A stretch of DNA of 64,000 nt. It comes from Ehretia macrophylla (taxonomy: Eukaryota; Streptophyta; Magnoliopsida; Boraginales; Ehretiaceae). The notes under the pieces were generated by a model. It was not told the DNA's origin. It saw only the letters and a list, made by a program, of their open reading frames with translations, and made no database searches. The stretch's first letter is position 1; each line of letters starts with the position of its first letter. Of this stretch, positions 47,660 through 59,939 are shown piece after piece. The DNA is taken from contig CM075783.1 of assembly GCA_037974665.1 (NCBI GenBank), positions 19,190,762 to 19,254,761 on the forward strand, written 5' to 3'. A program made the translations under genes and the position numbers.

Positions 47660-50380
47660 TATTCTTTTAATGATAATAGATAAAAGATAACTCCAAGCAC
47701 ATCTTTAATATCTAAGCTAAATTCTAGGTAATTTATATATAATCATAGGCATGATAGATATCTAATGAAATCAAGTTCACTCACTGATTGCTGCAGATAC
47801 ATACACAACAACCTTGAATGCTAACACACTGGTTGCAATAGCTAATAATATGCAAACTGAACCAGTAGAAAAGTTGAAAATGATATAATCAATGTGTTTC
47901 AGTTAGCTTCTGTATCAATCAAACCTTGAATGTACTTTTATGAATTATGTAAAGATGTGTAACGAATCACACACATGTGCAGGACCACAAGAATGATATT
48001 GATGCTGAGCTGGCTCTTGAGGCATAACCACCTCTAACGGATCACAACAAAAAGAATGAACCAAAGTAGTTAAGAAAAGACCTGTGTAACAAATTGATTC
48101 CTAGGCATCTAGATGGTTACATAAAAAAATAAGAATAGCATTAATGAAGGCCCATATCTACAAAACCAATTATATATGAGTTTTGGGCATCAAGAAAATT
48201 GTATTAGCTCTCTAGTTTTTACTTTCATCTCTAAGAGTTTGTCCAGTTCACTATGAAAAAACTTCTTGTAATTCTCTGTTTACTACAATTCAATAAAAGC
48301 TTCTCTTAGTTCTTCCCTAATTCGTCTTTTAAATACTGAACTGCTACATTACAAGACGGAAATGGTATCACTATGAAGAATTGGTGGCTTAATTTACACT
48401 CGGGATAAGTATGTACTAACAATGAAAAATTTGCACTACACAACTACAAGGAATTCCGAATAGTCTATATTCCTTCAAACAATTAGGAAATTCCTTAACA
48501 TTTTTGGTTGCTTACAAGGAGCAGGGGAAGACTGAACAAACAAACTTAATTATGTCACAAGGAACACGAAAGGCCTTAAACTAGTATATGAATGATCCAT
48601 TTCTAACCACTCTATTTTGTTCATAACTTACACATCTTACAAAACAAAAGAAATAGAAGAAGTTTTAACTAGCAAGAAATATAGTTTAGTAGAATTACTA
48701 CTAATAGTCAGGTAAAAGGATGCAGAAGGCATCAGACACTAAATAGTGATCAATATATACAATTATATTGATCACTATAATAATAACATGAGTAATTACT
48801 TCTCGAAAAAGAAAAAATAATAACATGAAGTATTGGTCATAATTCTCCCTCATCATCCAGCTTGAACAAAGCTTTTTTAAATTTTCCAACTCTTTATCCA
48901 CAGAATTACGGTGCAATAAAATCTATTAATAGACATACATCAAAGGGAAGGGAAAAAAATGGTTGAAAGAAAGCCTTGAACCACCCCCAGAAAAACTTCT
49001 ATCAATATACATAATAAATATCTCTCTAAGGCCTTATCTCAAACATGTAATGTACATAAATACAATTTACGACGTATAACAATGAGTTTGGATCTCTTAA
49101 TAATATAATAACGTGAATAAAAAGATCAATGATAGTGAATTTTTGCTACTTTTGGCTATGAAAAATTTGAACTCTATTTTACGAAAATGACAAATTTCAT
49201 CATTAGTTTTTGTGTTCAGCTTCTTGTGCATTGTTTCAATTGTGTGCAATGAATTCAGTATTGGATAGCTCTCAGCCGAAGGCCTTTGGATAAGCGTGAA
49301 CATTGAACACACCATTGATTCCTCTTGACATTCTAGAAGTGAATTGTAGGCCGTTGTGCCCACTCATATGCTAACTCTGCGCTTACCAATCTTGATAAAC
49401 TTCAGGACACAAATTGGATGAGACCATATGGTGAGTGCCAATGTGCCATGTTGATGCATCTTCTCAAGACACAACTTCTACCGACCCCATTTACGTGAAG
49501 TCCAAGTGCCACCGTTTACCTAATTTTTTGTAGAACACACCATTGATTCCTCTTGACATTCTAGAAGTGAATTGTGGGCCGTTGTGCCCACTCATACGCT
49601 AACTATGCGCTTACCAATCTTGATAAACTTCAGGACACAAATTAGATGAGACCATATGGTGAGTGCCAATGTGCCATGCTGATCCATCTTCTCAAGGCAC
49701 AACTTCCACCCACCCTATTTATGTGAACTCCAAGTGCCACCTTTTACCTAATTTTTTGGAGTGCAACAATATTTTGAAATATTCTGACATACGCAATAAA
49801 TATCTCTTTAAGGTCTAATCATATTTTTGTCACTCTAGAATGAAAAGGTGGTAGATGTATGCTACTAAAACAACATTCAATTGTCAAATTGAGAAAGCCA
49901 TTAACTAGGAGATAATGACTTCAAAGACTACTGTTAGGAAAGTGTGAAAGATAGTATTGCTCAAAAGTATATACATAGAAAAGGATAATCAAGTCTTCAT
50001 TTGAGTAGTATACGTATAAGAAGTATAATATACTCAAATAGATTCATTTTCATTTACATCAAAAAGTGAAGGCATTGCACTAGCATTCTTGACAAAGATG
50101 ATGAAACAAAATATAAACTTTTAATCAATGCAATGCATAACATGAGATTCATTTACTGGACTTTCATTTTATTAGGTAAAACATCTCTAGTTTTTGTGCC
50201 TACAAGTTACAAAACTTCTTTGCTAACAGTTTCCAAAAGAATGAATGCATTTATTTCACATATCAAAGTTAATTTATAACTCACTAACTCTGTCCAATCA
50301 AGTTCAACATTAAAGAAAAAACTTATATTTTATAAACAAAAAAAAGCACTTCACAACACACAAAAAAAGACGTGTTTACT
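47660..50380. other. intergenic part of CACTA element 3
   Basis: No coding sequence recognised. It contains a 228-bp direct tandem duplication (about 49311-49538 and 49539-49765). Confidence 0.6.
49311..49765. repeat. 228-bp tandem duplication
   Basis: The sequence beginning ACCATTGATTCCTCTTGAC at 49311 starts again at 49539 and is copied to about 49765 with few changes, including CCGTTGTGCCCACTCAT and GGTGAGTGCCAATGTGCCATG. Confidence 0.88.
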
Positions 50381-50439
50381 TACCACTCAAAAGGCATCAA
50401 GAATCCAAAAGATATTAAGAACCCTTAAATGGAAAAATA

Positions 50440-53400
50440 TGTCTATCCTATGATTGTAGCACAACATCAGATAGCAAATCTTCGTTAACGTCCTCTCGAA
50501 CCCAGTCACTTTCTTCCAACTCCTAACATTCATAAGGAATACTTCTTGCAAAACTAGTGGCATTATCTTCAATAACATTATCCTCAATAGTTGATTCACC
50601 TTCCACACCAAGATCAAAAATATCTCTAGGGATTGTTTTTATCACGTCCATGGAGGGCACAATAGATCTTGCACATAGAAAGCTTGTTGCACTTGAGAAG
50701 GTATAACATAGGGCTAATGAGTAATGCGCTCCCTGGTATGTGACAACCGTGTAAAATTAACAAGTGTAAACCTATATTCATCTTTCTTTACTCCTCTCTC
50801 CTATGTGATATTAGCCCAATCACAACGAAATAGCACCACCTTGAATTTTCCAGAATAGTTTAATTCAATTATGTCATTAAGCTCACCAAAGTACTCAACA
50901 TCTCCATCTACAAGATTTGGATCTCGACAAGAAGCAATGCTTGGCGTTGCCAGTGTTACAACCACATCATAATTTTGCGTTCTTTTTTCCCTATTTCCTT
51001 TCTTGGTGCGAAACTTAATATCACTGAAATCAAAGCCTTTGAAACTTCTTACAATTGTTGAAGGACCCAAAGAAAGCAATCTTATTATCTCTGGCACATT
51101 CTTATCACATATATTTGATACCTATATAATGAAGGATAAACAATTTTAGCCAAGAAGATTTCTCTCGTAGTACATAAGTTTTGTGATTGAATAATTTAGT
51201 TAAAGAAAAAAAAATCTTACTTACATGGGTTTTGAACCATGTATGAAATTCCTCTGACACTAGCTGTTGCAATGTGCTTGGATTATTGCCATATCTTCTA
51301 TGGGGAAAATTTTAAATCTTGTACCTCTTAAATTGACTGTAAGTTCAAAAGAAATAGTCTTATTAAAAATATCACATAAAAAGGGTAATTATTAAGTAGT
51401 AACTCATGCAACATATGACTCTACTTCATCAAGATGTAACAAGACATATATGTGTGCTTGTATCAATGATAAATCATCCAACACTTTAATCTCAGCTGCT
51501 CCCTTGAATACACCACCACTGGAAAGCAAATATTTATCTCTTTCTATGGGATCAATGTCTTTACTCCAGCGTGGTTGATTGAAAACTATCTCAATCCCAT
51601 CAAAGTATCTAGAGCAAAAAGTATGACACTCTTCTGCAACGTAACCCTCAGCAATTGAGCCTTCTGGATTAGCTTTATTGCCAACATACTTTTTGAATAC
51701 TTTCAAGCTCCTTCAGAAAGTTTAAACAGATTATATGATATTAAGAAACATAATTGATAATACATAAATCTAATTAAAATAATAATACCTTTCAATAGGA
51801 TACATCCATCTAAATTGAACATGAGCTGCAACTTTTGCCTTGTCTGCAAGGTGAGTAACCAAATGTACTATTATAGTAAAAAACGATGGAGGAAAACATC
51901 TCTCCATGTGACATAATAGTAATGCTGAACGAGATTTCAATATATCCAACTTGTCAACATTGAGTGTTTTACAACTTAAGGCCTTGAAAATACTACTCAA
52001 TTCAATTATGAGTTTCGTAACTTGTTTGTTCATAGACGAGCGTAATGCAACAGGAAGTAGATCTTGCATCAATATGTGATAATCATGGGTCTTAAGGGAT
52101 TGCAATTTTCTTTCCTTAACATTAATAGCCCTTGATATCTGTGATGCATAACCATCAGGTACTTTATATTCTTTAACAGATTGAGAAATACTTCTTTCAC
52201 TTTTCTAGTCATTGAGTAAGAAGCAGGAGGATAAAACACTTTTTCGTTAGATAGTTCCACAGGTTGAAGTTTATTTCGTATTTCCATGTGTGTCAAATCA
52301 TAGCGAGCCTTTGGGTCATCTTTGTTCTTTCCTTTAATGTTCAACAACATTCCAAGCACATTTTTACATACATTCTTCCCGATGTGCATAACATCAAGAT
52401 TGTGACGCAATATATTGAACTCCCAATAAGGCAATTTAAAGAAAATTATTTTTTTTCCATGACACTAATTCACCAACAATCTCATCACCCATCTCAATTT
52501 TTGTCTCATCAAAAGTGTTATCTAGGGCACTAGTAACTCTCTTTCTCTCCCTTTTAGAAGTACTTGCTTCATTTCTTATATTCACAATGGGTTCATCAAT
52601 GAAATTAACCCTACGCAATTGTCTTAATGCATCTAACCCCGACGATGTCTTCGGTGCTATCCTCTGTTCTTCAGTCCCATCAAAGTCACACTTTTGTGCT
52701 CGAAACTTGTGTGATTGACTCAACCATCGACGATGCCCTAAAAAATAATATTTGTGCCCATGATGTAGCCACCTTGATTCTGTCATATTTGCACAACATG
52801 GACATGCCTTCTTTCATTTGGTGCTCCAACCTGATAAATTAACAAAGGCAGGAAAATCATTGATAGTCCACATTAATACAACCTGCATTGTGAAATTCTG
52901 TTTACTCGTTGCATCATATGTTTGGACACATTCCCACAATTGTAATAACTCATCAATAAGTGGCTGAAGAAAAATATCTATTTTGTCTCCTGGGGCATCT
53001 TTTCCTGGGATGATTGTCAACAAGATTGGTGAAGATTGTTTCATGCACATCCACAAAGTTAAATTATACGGCATTAGAATGACATGCCATATGCTGTATG
53101 CATTGCTCATAGATCCAAATGGATTGAAACCATCACTGGCTAAACATTACATGGATCATTAGCAAAATAAGAATACCTTTAATCAAATTCCTTCCACGCA
53201 AGTGAATCAGCAGGATGTCTTAAAAGTCCATCCTTTGTGCGGCCTTGGTCATGCCATGTCATTGAGGATGATGTTTTTGGTGACATATACAATCTTTGTA
53301 ACCTGGGGATTAATGGAAAGTATCTCATAACTTTACAAGCAATTTGTTTCTTTTTGTATCTTCTACCATTAACTTCATTCTCCTGTTGCCAACGAGAAGA

Positions 53401-54212
53401 ATTACAAACATGATAGGATTATTGCTCTGCTCTAACACCCCTATACAACATACAGTTATTTGGGCAAACATCAATATTTTCGTCCCCCAAACCCAGAGCA
53501 TTTGTTATCTTCTTTGCTTCATATAATGTTTCAGGAATATTTGATTCTAGAAATTGTTGTTTAAATAATTTAAGAAACATGCCATCTGATTTTTCACTCC
53601 ATTTGTAGTAGGATTTTATGTGCATGAGTTGGATGGTAAATGATAATATGGTAGATTTGGATCTAGGATAAATTTCTTTGTTACTTCTTGAAAGAATTTA
53701 AAAAACCCGACAACTTCTTCATTAGGACCATCTTCACTTTGAATGTGTGGCTCAACATTAGGATCGCCGTCATTTTCGTTATCTTTTTCTACATCTTCTT
53801 TCATTGCATTTGATATATCATGAATTCCAAATGCATCCCTCATTAACTCATCTTCATTTATTGCATTTAATGTATCATGAATTCCAAAAGCATCTCTCAC
53901 TAACTCGTACATATTGTAATTTTCTTCAAGTGGACTATCGTGTGATGAATTTGAAGCAATTAGAGATGGCAAATCTATAGTTACAAAATCTTCTCCACGG
54001 CAAACCCAAACAGTATATCCCTTGGTCATTTGCAAACTACATGATTTTTCACATCATCGCGCTTTTGATATAGACGATTGACACACATAACACAATGGCA
54101 TAATATTTTTTAAGGTGTACTAGCATCGTAAGGTGGAGTACATTGACTAAACGCAAAATCGAGAAACATCTCTAACCCATTTTCATATTCGTCGCTATAT
54201 CGTGGCTTCGTC
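50440..54212 (-). pseudogene. TNP2-like CACTA transposase gene, broken
   Basis: Read from 54212 downward. A transposase-associated domain (MTKPRYSDEYENG, ILCHCVMCVNR) comes first, then an acidic linker (54035-53630). The transposase core includes GLGDENIDVCPNNCMLY, ASDGFNPFG, and HNLDVMHIGKNVCKN near 52400. A DUF4218-like block (HDYHILMQDLLPVALR, FPPSFFTIIVHL, QFRWMYPIER) lies at 52105-51770, NKANPEGSIAEGYVAEEC at about 51680, and a DUF4216-like end (VEYFGELNDIIELNY, VVLFRCDW) at about 50880. Lesions: an in-frame TAA at 54110-54112, a frame change at about 54030, another near 53620, and a 1-nt loss at the start relative to the usual MDKSWM. The family usually has HIEKN where this copy has HIGKN. 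It would not make a full transposase. Confidence 0.82.
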
Positions 54213-55231
54213 ATCCAACTTTATCCATTGCTATATCTATAACAATAAAATTAAGATATAGTGTTATAACTAATATAAAAAGAAAATATAATATGCACCT
54301 CACACATTGTTATTTCTTAGCAAAGAAATATTAGAGACAACTATTAAAAATAAAAATCATGCCTGTACTATTTCTATAGCTCAGTAGAAAAAGAGTCAAT
54401 TCCAATTTATGTTAGGCTTTATTTTGATTTAAATCTTTCTCATTTTGTCAAAAAATAAAAAATTAATCTAAAAATAGTCATTATTTCTTCAAATTTACAT
54501 TTATGTAGACCCAATACCAATTTAAACACTTTTAAAGAAAAGGGTTGCGATATACATGATGAGGAAAAACATAGGAGCATATTATGAAGGATCAAGAAAA
54601 ATCTTGAAGAAACATAGTTGCCAAATTGAACTTACTAGTTAGTTTATAGCTCGAACTTGATATTGAAACTCCTGATGAAAAGGTAGAAATTGAAATACTA
54701 TCAATTATAATTAAGGAAATCAATGAAGTACAACAACAAACTAAGAAAAAAAGGCAAACTTCAAATTGTTTAACTGACCTGGATCTTTTATGCTTGAAGA
54801 AAAATTATGCAAATTTTGAGGAAGTAAAGTTGGCAATTTACGGATATTTTTATATTGTCATTTTACAAATAGGCGGCGCTTCCTAAAATGCCGCTTATGT
54901 ACCATTTGACTTATTATCAAATAGGTGGCGTTAGTAAACTCAGCTTATGTTAACTTAGAATAAGCGGCACTTGTGTAAATGTCGCGTATAGCGAAAGGAC
55001 TATAATAGTATTTGTTATTTGCGGCATTTAATATAAACGCCACCAATTCTCAACTGTTTGGGCGCAAATTTTTCATGCTAAATTCTCATTGCAGGTTAGT
55101 GGTGTTTTTTTCCTATCATAAGTGGCAATTTTACAAAATGCCGCCTAAGGTGTGGCCCGTCCTCTAATAGGTGGCGCTTCATTAAAACACTGCTAAGTAA
55201 GTGCCACTTATCTCCATCTTTTTTTGTAATG

Positions 55232-55482
55232 ATCGACTGGTTACGAGCTTGGGCTATTGAATATATAGTGGAGGGTTCTCCCTTGTGTTTGAGATGACGC
55301 GTTTTCCAGTTGGGGTCCACTATGGGCTTGGCTGGGGGAACAAAGTCGTGAGGAGCACGCACGGGTTAATCCGTGGTGAAGCCAAAATGGACAATATCAT
55401 CTTAGTAGTGCACTCGGGGTTAATCCTGGGGCATCATGTCATCATCAACATAAACTACACATATATTCAATGAAGAAAACAT
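55232..55482. other. unassigned flank, possible LTR remnant
   Basis: The GC content is higher than around it. TTAATCCGTGGTGAAGCC and AAAATGGACAATATCATC resemble stretches I have seen in plant LTRs, but there are no paired ends or target duplication here. Confidence 0.3.
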
Positions 55483-55765
55483 AAAGAATTAATGAAGAAT
55501 GGCGATGTGTACAATGCATTTGGAAAAAAAAAATCATTTCACTGCCAAACTTGCAAGAAACTAAACTCCATGTACATGAACATTTTCCACAATGAGTACT
55601 CATTCACTAGCCAAATTAACACCTGCATGAATATTGATCAAATAGACAAATTCTTCAACTTGGAAACAGTGCATGGAATCATGTCATACGGCATTGATGA
55701 CCATATTAGGCATATATGAAGGTGATAATGCTAACATTACTATCAAAGACGGACCGGGTGGTAGC

Positions 55766-55812
55766 TGATGGGGTGGGGTGGGGTGGGGTGGGGACGTTTG
55801 GGGGGTTGGGAA
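55766..55812 (+). repeat. GGGGT array, potential G-quadruplex
   Basis: Four to five GGGGT units followed by GGGGACG, GGGGGG and GGG runs, all within about 47 nt. The counterpart is at about 57424-57467. Confidence 0.85.
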
Positions 55813-56141
55813 AGATGACTATTTTTTTGTTTTTCTTTAAAAATGGTAATTTGATCAATTCTTATAATTATTTAATAAATAAATTCGTTAAAAATTAATA
55901 AAAATTTTACTTGACGCGTGTGAAGTACACTATCCGTTAAATTTAACGGATTTTTTAACGGTAAGGGGTGTTGTGCACTTTTAAAAAACCACAAGAACTA
56001 GTTCAGGGGGTTTTTAAAGTATAGGAGAGTGTTGAACACTTTCGCTAAAATATAGGGGGGTCTGATGCATTTCACCCACTAAATTTTAATTACACTTTTT
56101 ACCCCGATTCTCTTCCATATTTTGCTCACATTGTTCTGATC

Positions 56142-56246
56142 ATGGAATTTTCGTCCCTTCGGTACTGCTCCTTATGTGCCATTATCAGTCAGTTATTTTT
56201 AATAATTGCACTTCCCTGCAAAAGTTTTCATTTTCACAAATAAACC
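56142..56246 (+). pseudogene. 5'-end fragment of a MEFSS gene, copy 1
   Basis: The 5' UTR (TTTTTACCCCGATTCTCTTC) and the start ATGGAATTTTCGTCCC follow gene 2 for about 24 codons (MEFSSLRYCSLCAIISQ). The sequence then leaves the family at about 56213 (CCCTGCAAAAG). Promoter and body are absent. Confidence 0.8.
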
Positions 56247-56314
56247 TAGGACTTCACAATAATCCTATTATCAACTAAAGGGCATGTTGAAGTCTCCAAA
56301 CTAGTAATACTCTA

Positions 56315-56460
56315 TGTACAAGCCCTTAAAGGACCCTAATAATTAAATAGATGGAAGTCAACTAAACTGTAGGGGAGACAATGACTACTTCTAATAGATT
56401 GACTAATCTTAACTACCCAAACGAATAGCCGTCGTGTTATTGGGTATAAGTGCAATATAT
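56315..56460 (-). repeat. inverted copy of MEFSS upstream flank
   Basis: Read on the minus strand it matches 29080-29215 and 24215-24310, for example AATCTATTTAATTATTAGGG and GTTGACTTCCATC-type sequence, and TATTCGTTTGGGTAGTTAAG. The second tandem unit repeats it at about 57990-58130. Confidence 0.65.
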
Positions 56461-57145
56461 TAAGCACTATTTCTGTTTCCAAACCCCCTTGTTTCTTGTC
56501 TCTTTGGTTGATAGGTAGCTTTCTTTTCTTTAAGCCGAGTGGTCCGATGATATTAGGTGAAATAATCATGTTATATAAAGTATTTGAGAGATCATTAAAT
56601 TATCTCTTTAGTCTTGTTTTGATCATTGAACTATTTTTGGTTCTATTTTACTTATTAAAATATTAATTAAGTATTATTTTGACCCTTTTGTCAATTATTC
56701 CGTTGAAATAACTAACTATAAAGGATAAAATTATAATATCAATTATACAAATTTAAATTTTTTTCCCCTCAAATTTAATTTATTTGCAAATTAACACTAA
56801 TGAGTTAAAATTTCATAAAAATGACTACTTCTATAAGATTGAATATATAGATGGAAGTCGACTAAAACTGTAGGGGAGACAATGACTACTTCTATAAGAT
56901 TGACTAATCTTAATGACCCAAATAAATAGCCATTGTGTTATTGGATAAAAATGCAATATATTAAGCACTACATCTCTTTCTTTCTCTTTCCAAACCCCCT
57001 GTTTCTTGTCACTTTGTGCATATGCTGGTAGTTGATAGGTAATTAACTTTCTTTCTTTTTCTTAAGCCGAGTGGTCTGATGATATAAGGTGAAAATAATC
57101 ATGTTATATCGTTGATAGGTATGCTGGTAGTTGATAGGTAAACAG

Positions 57146-58766
57146 AAAGAATTAATGAAGAATGGCGATGTGTACAATGCATTTGGAAAAAAAAAATCAT
57201 TTCACTGCCAAACTCGCAAGAAACTAAACTCCCTGTACATGAACATTTTCCACAATGAGTACTCATTCACTAGCCAAATTAACACCTGCATGAATATTTA
57301 TCAGATAGACAAATTCTTCAACTTGGAAACAGTGCATGAAATCACGTCATACGGCATTGATGACCAAATTAGGCACATATGAAGGTGATAATGCTAACAT
57401 TACTAACAAAGACGGGCCGGGTGGTGGGTGACGGGGTGGGGTGGGGTGGGGACGTTTGGGGGGTTGGGAAAGATGACTATTTTTTGTTTTTGTTTTTTTT
57501 TTTGTTTTTCTTGAAAAAGGATAATTTGATCAATTCTTATAATTATTTAATAAATAAATTCATTAAAAATTAATAAAAATTTCACTTAACGCGTGTGAAG
57601 TACACTATCCGTTAAATTTAATGGATTTTTTAACGATAAGGGGTGTTGTGCACTTTTAAAAAATCACAAGGACCAGTTCAAGGGATTTTTAAAGTATAGG
57701 GAAGTGTTGTACACTTTCGCTAAAATATAGGGGGTCTGATGCATTTTACCCACTAAGTTTTAATTACACTTTTTACCCCGATTCTCTTCCATATTTTGCT
57801 CACATTGTTCTGATCATGGAATTTTCGTCCCTTCGGTACTGCTCCTTATGTGCCATTATCAGTCACGTATTTTTAATAATTGCACTTCCCTGCAAAAGTT
57901 TTCATTTTCACAAATAAACCTAGGACTTCACAATAATCCTATTATCAACTAAAGGGCATGTTGAAGTCTCCAAACTAGTAATACTCTATGTACAAGCCTT
58001 TAAAGGACCCTAATAATTAAATAGATGGAAGTCAACTAAACTGTAGGGGAGACAATGACTACTTCTAATAGATTGACTAATCTTAACTACCCAAACAAAT
58101 AGCGGTCGTGTTATTGGGTATAAGTGCAATATATTAAGCACTATTTCTGTTTCTTGTCTCTTTGGTTGATAAGTAACTTTCTTTTCTTTAAGCCGAGTGG
58201 TCCGATGATATTAGGTGAAATAATCATGTTATATAAAGTATTTGAGAGATCATTAAACTATCTCTTTAGTCTTGTTTTGATCATTGAATTATTTTTGGTT
58301 CTATTTTACTTATTAAACTATTAATTAGGTATCATTTTGATCATTTTGTCAATTATTCCGTTGAAATAACTAACTATAAAGGATAAAATTGTAATATTAA
58401 TTATACAAATTTAATTTTTTTTCCCTCAAATTTAATTTATTTGCAAATTAACACTAATGCGTCAAAATTTCATAAAAATGACTACTTCTATAAGATTGAA
58501 TATATAGATGGAAGTCGACTAAACTGTAGGGGAGACAATGACTACTTCTATAAGATTGACTAATCTTAATGACCCAAATAAATAACCGTTGTGTTATTGG
58601 ATAAAAATGCAATATATTAAGCACTACATCTCTTTCTTTCTCTTTCCAAACCCCCTGTTTCTTATCTCTTTGTGCATATGCTGGTAGTTGATAGGTAATT
58701 ACTTTCTTTCTTTTTCTTAAGCCGAGTGGTTTGATGATATTAGGTGAAAATAATCATGTTATATCG
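57146..58766. repeat. 1.66-kb tandem duplication, unit 2
   Basis: Near-identical to 55483-57111 with small indels in the T-run and GGGGT array. A second start fragment of the MEFSS family is at 57816. Confidence 0.9.
57816..57920 (+). pseudogene. 5'-end fragment of a MEFSS gene, copy 2
   Basis: Same fragment as at 56142, with ATG at 57816, differing by a few bases (CAGTCACG for CAGTCAGT). Produced by the tandem duplication. Confidence 0.8.
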
Positions 58767-59829
58767 TCTCGTGTTCTCACCCTACGTTCATACCATACAG
58801 AATATGACCCTTTTTCCTCCCTTATATATCCTGTGTTGACGAAGTGATTTCAATTTTCAAGTGAGTCAAAGTGTAGATTAATATTTTAACGAATTGAAAT
58901 CTATAGGATAAATTTTGTTTATTGATCTAAAGTATGCAATGATTTGATGATTAGTCACTAGTCTCTACTACTGTTTTTTGTATGTTTAGGTCCTCAAAGT
59001 TTACAAATATTCTATTTCTAATCTTTTCTCCTTCAAAAGTTATGGGAAACAGTTATCCAAGGAGTAGTGCGCTTGTGCATTTGATAAGGTTACTGCAAAT
59101 TTTTGGATGACTAAAACATTAAAAGGACCAACAATGAAATATATTTAAAATTTGAGGTACTAAATTATGTAAAGAAGAACAAAGCATTTCAACTAGATTC
59201 AAATATTTAATATATTTTAGAAACTATACTTGTTGTTTGCACTAAACATTGCTGGCTAAACAAGATATATTATTCTTGTATATTACAAAAGAACACTATA
59301 GAATCTTTCATCAACGACTGAATGACACAGCAAATTTTGTTGTGCTTCTACTTATAGAAGATATAACTTAATTATTAAAATCATTAGATAAATAATTATT
59401 TAATTAGATCACAAGCCCTTTTATTTACACGTGGGCCACTTAGTTCTAGCATTCTCACATTTGGCCCATGTGACATTTGTTATGGTTTAAATACCATAAT
59501 GGGGACAATTATATTATCTTAAATCTTTCTTGACATTGGTGGAGTTATGGCAGTTGTACGCATTAATTTCGACATATTTCCTTCTATGTACTACAACATT
59601 AGCTCGTTACTCAATATTATCCATAATAAGAGGTAAATTAATAGTCCAATAATAATGTCATTATTCGAGACTATATCTGTTATCTTTCATCTATATCAAT
59701 TATGTATACTATATAGAAAATAGATAAATCAGAAACATATAAGCGAGCTCAAGAGTATCAAGTCAATAAACTCTAATAAAGTCATGACATCAAATTATGT
59801 CCATTCTTTCAACATGCTCATTAAATGTT
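58767..59829. other. AT-rich spacer
   Basis: I see no gene, repeat end or paired structure in this stretch. Confidence 0.5.
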
Positions 59830-59850
59830 TGGATTTCAGAAGAAGGGCTT

Positions 59851-59890
59851 CTTTTTATAGGTCAAATGGCCTTCACATAAAACACGGTTT
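59851..59890 (-). promoter_or_regulatory. inverted family promoter without a gene
   Basis: On the minus strand: AAACCGTGTTTT starting at 59890, GCCATT, then TATAAAAAG at 59859-59851 and AGCCCTT. The order and spacing match the other copies (about 31 nt between starts). Similarity stops soon after AGCCCTT and no MEFSS start follows on the minus strand. Confidence 0.65.
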
Positions 59891-59939
59891 TTGCAGTTCC
59901 CTCTCTTTTTTTTTTTTTTTTTTTCACTTTTTGCTTACG

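Larger units (their letters stand above)
43222..55231 (-). mobile_element. CACTA element 3, two-gene En/Spm type, decayed
   Basis: The ends are CACTACAAAAGATG at 43222 and the inverse of CATTACAAAAAAAGATG ending at 55231, a good TIR pair. The flanking triplets are ATT and ATC, so the 3-bp duplication is imperfect. Subterminal repeats containing GGCGGCATTT or AAGCGCCGC occupy about 43250-43600 and 54860-55210. Two genes lie inside on the minus strand, TNP2-like upstream and TNP1-like downstream, the usual two-gene arrangement. Both look damaged or incomplete. Confidence 0.85.
55483..57111. repeat. 1.66-kb tandem duplication, unit 1
   Basis: Begins AAAGAATTAATGAAGAATGG and ends GTTATATCG. The next unit starts 1663 nt later. 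It contains, in order, a 75-codon frame of unknown origin (55492-55719), a GGGGT array, an end fragment of another repeat, the 5' end of a MEFSS gene, and inverted upstream sequence of the family. Confidence 0.9.
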
